Source: Arcticibacterium luteifluviistationis (GTDB taxonomy: Bacteria > Bacteroidota > Bacteroidia > Cytophagales > Spirosomataceae). Taken from it: 64,000 bases of DNA. Each line of letters opens with the position of its first letter. Position 1 is the stretch's first letter. A program made the translations under genes and the position numbers. The notes below the pieces were generated by a model that was not told the DNA's origin, searched no databases, and was given only the letters and a program-made list of their open reading frames with translations. Location: positions 744,001 to 808,000 of the forward strand of contig NZ_CP029480.1 in the NCBI RefSeq assembly GCF_003258705.1, read 5' to 3'. Positions 62,996 to 64,000 of the stretch are shown in pieces.

Positions 62996-64000
62996 TTAAT
63001 AAAACCTCAACTCAATCCTTCTGTTTTGACTTCTGCCAGCTTCGTCATTATTGCTCTCTCGTGGTTTAGTTTCTCCGTAGCCTTTGGCTGTTACATTATC
63101 TTTGCTAAGGCCTTCTTTTATAAGGTAATCTACTACAGACTGTGCTCTTTTTTGAGAAAGTGCTTGATTACTTTCCGCGGTGCCGACATCATCTGTATGG
63201 CCAGATATTTCTACTTTCAGTTTTGGGTTTCGCCAGATGAGTTCAGAGAGTTTGCTTAACTCCACCAGCGACTCTGGTTTTAAATCCCACTTGGCTTCGT
63301 CAAAGTAGATGTTGCTAAGCACTTCTATTTTTTCTTTGTCTATTTTGTCTAGACCAATCTCCAATTCCTTGTTATCCTTTTTAGCTTCCGATTTAAAGCT
63401 AAAAGCCAAGCTTTTGAAGAAATAAGATGGGTGCTCTACATAAAGCCCAAAGTTTCCAGAAAATGGAAGCACCGCTAAATACTCACCAGTTTTGGCATCA
63501 GCCGCAAATTCAGACACCACTTCTTTGGTATTTAAATTTATCAATTTGATAGACGCCCCTAAGGCCACATTGCTTTCAGCATCAAAAACATGCCCTTTTA
63601 AGTAAAATGTAGGGTCAAACTTCTCTTTTAACTCTTTAGGCAAATCAAACTGATACATATTGACCTTCTCCCCTTCTTGCTTCGTATAAAAAGCCTGTTT
63701 ACCATCGGCCGAAATCACCAAGGCAAATTGGTCTGAACCATCATTAATAGGATAGCCCAGATTTAAAGGCTCTGTCATGGTTTTCTCCGTTTTGTTTGAC
63801 AAAAACAAATCAAAACCACCTAAACCTGAATGCCCTTCAGACGCAAAGAAAAGACTCTTTCCATTGGCATGTAAAAACGGAGAGATTTCATCTTTTGAAG
63901 TGTTTATCACCTTCCCTAAATTTCTCGCCAGATTCCACTCATTCATCTCACCCAGTGTACTTACATAAAGGTCTTTTTTACCTTGCCCGCCATACCTGTC
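62996..64000 (-). CDS. OmpA-family lipoprotein with PD40 repeats, partial
   Basis: Open from the right edge, so the N-terminus is missing. The first residues (GGQGKKDLYVSTLGEMNEW) and HANGKSLFFASEGHSG, GGFDLFLSNKT are PD40-type propeller repeats. A carboxypeptidase-like sandwich follows (LKGHVFDAESNVALGASIKL). The C-terminus is an OmpA peptidoglycan-binding domain (LKVEISGHTDDVGTAESNQA, LSQKRAQSVVDYLIKEGL). It tethers the outer membrane to the wall. An ATG at 63946 is internal. Confidence 0.9.
   Translation of the reverse strand, partial: DRYGGQGKKDLYVSTLGEMNEWNLARNLGKVINTSKDEISPFLHANGKSLFFASEGHSGLGGFDLFLSNKTEKTMTEPLNLGYPINDGSDQFALVISADGKQAFYTKQEGEKVNMYQFDLPKELKEKFDPTFYLKGHVFDAESNVALGASIKLINLNTKEVVSEFAADAKTGEYLAVLPFSGNFGLYVEHPSYFFKSLAFSFKSEAKKDNKELEIGLDKIDKEKIEVLSNIYFDEAKWDLKPESLVELSKLSELIWRNPKLKVEISGHTDDVGTAESNQALSQKRAQSVVDYLIKEGLSKDNVTAKGYGETKPRESNNDEAGRSQNRRIELRFY

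Overview
The window comes from a low-GC member of the Bacteroidota, most likely a Cytophagales relative. The evidence is a gldC gliding gene, bacillithiol-type BshB1, lipoproteins with Asp-rich tails after the lipid cysteine, many MKK/MKR-type signal peptides ending in AQ, and several TAnnTTTG boxes of the Bacteroidota sigma type. There are no rRNA or tRNA genes and no CRISPR array that I can see. The first and last genes run off the window edges.

Layout. 1-4661 (minus) holds a degenerate MltD/LysM protein, pgi, a GH25 lysozyme and a 1-Cys peroxiredoxin. 4791-7708 is a MacB/LolD-like ABC exporter pair with a His-rich loop plus a DUF3299 protein, a set linked to zinc in other bacteria. 8915-14094 is a molybdate operon (ModE-like regulator, DUF2490, ModA, Mop/TOBE protein, ModB, ModC). 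A palindrome with ModE-operator geometry lies in front of it, and a duplicated lipoprotein gene pair separates modB from modC. 14091-15935 holds an ECF sigma factor, a probable anti-sigma partner and small membrane proteins. 16080-24756 is mostly secreted propellers, a TIM-barrel isomerase-like protein, an SDR, gldC, cinA and a 2-oxoacid dehydrogenase E2. 24760-27195 is an MBOAT acyltransferase with an SGNH-like partner.

27572-34607 is a coherent sulfur island: a TsdA-like dihaem cytochrome, DsrE protein, outer-membrane porin-like protein, two half-size YeeE/YedE transporters, TauE/SafE, an MBL-rhodanese fusion and a methyltransferase. Three transcription units in it start with the same architecture: a TGTGA-N6-TCACA palindrome centred 29.5 bp upstream of a TAnnTTTG box. 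This is the strongest regulatory signal in the window and implies one Crp/Fnr-type regulator for the whole island.

34740-40080 is an accessory region of minus-strand, cassette-like single genes (SRPBCC membrane protein, NTF2-like lipoprotein, GNAT-YoaP acetyltransferase) separated by long imperfect palindromes and a 72-bp repeat that resemble integron attC sites. A group II intron with its reverse transcriptase sits directly against one palindrome, followed by a possible decayed tyrosine recombinase.

40468-64000 carries sialidase and GH43-like enzymes, a flavodoxin-fold protein, a pentapeptide-repeat protein, malic enzyme and a glycosyltransferase. It also has a bshB1-M23 peptidase-trxB cluster, a PLP decarboxylase, a USP-like protein, a DUF5060 glycosidase, an S41 protease, two tandem EEP phosphatases, a ParDE-type toxin-antitoxin pair and an OmpA-family protein. 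All functions are inferred from motifs read by eye; no database search was run.
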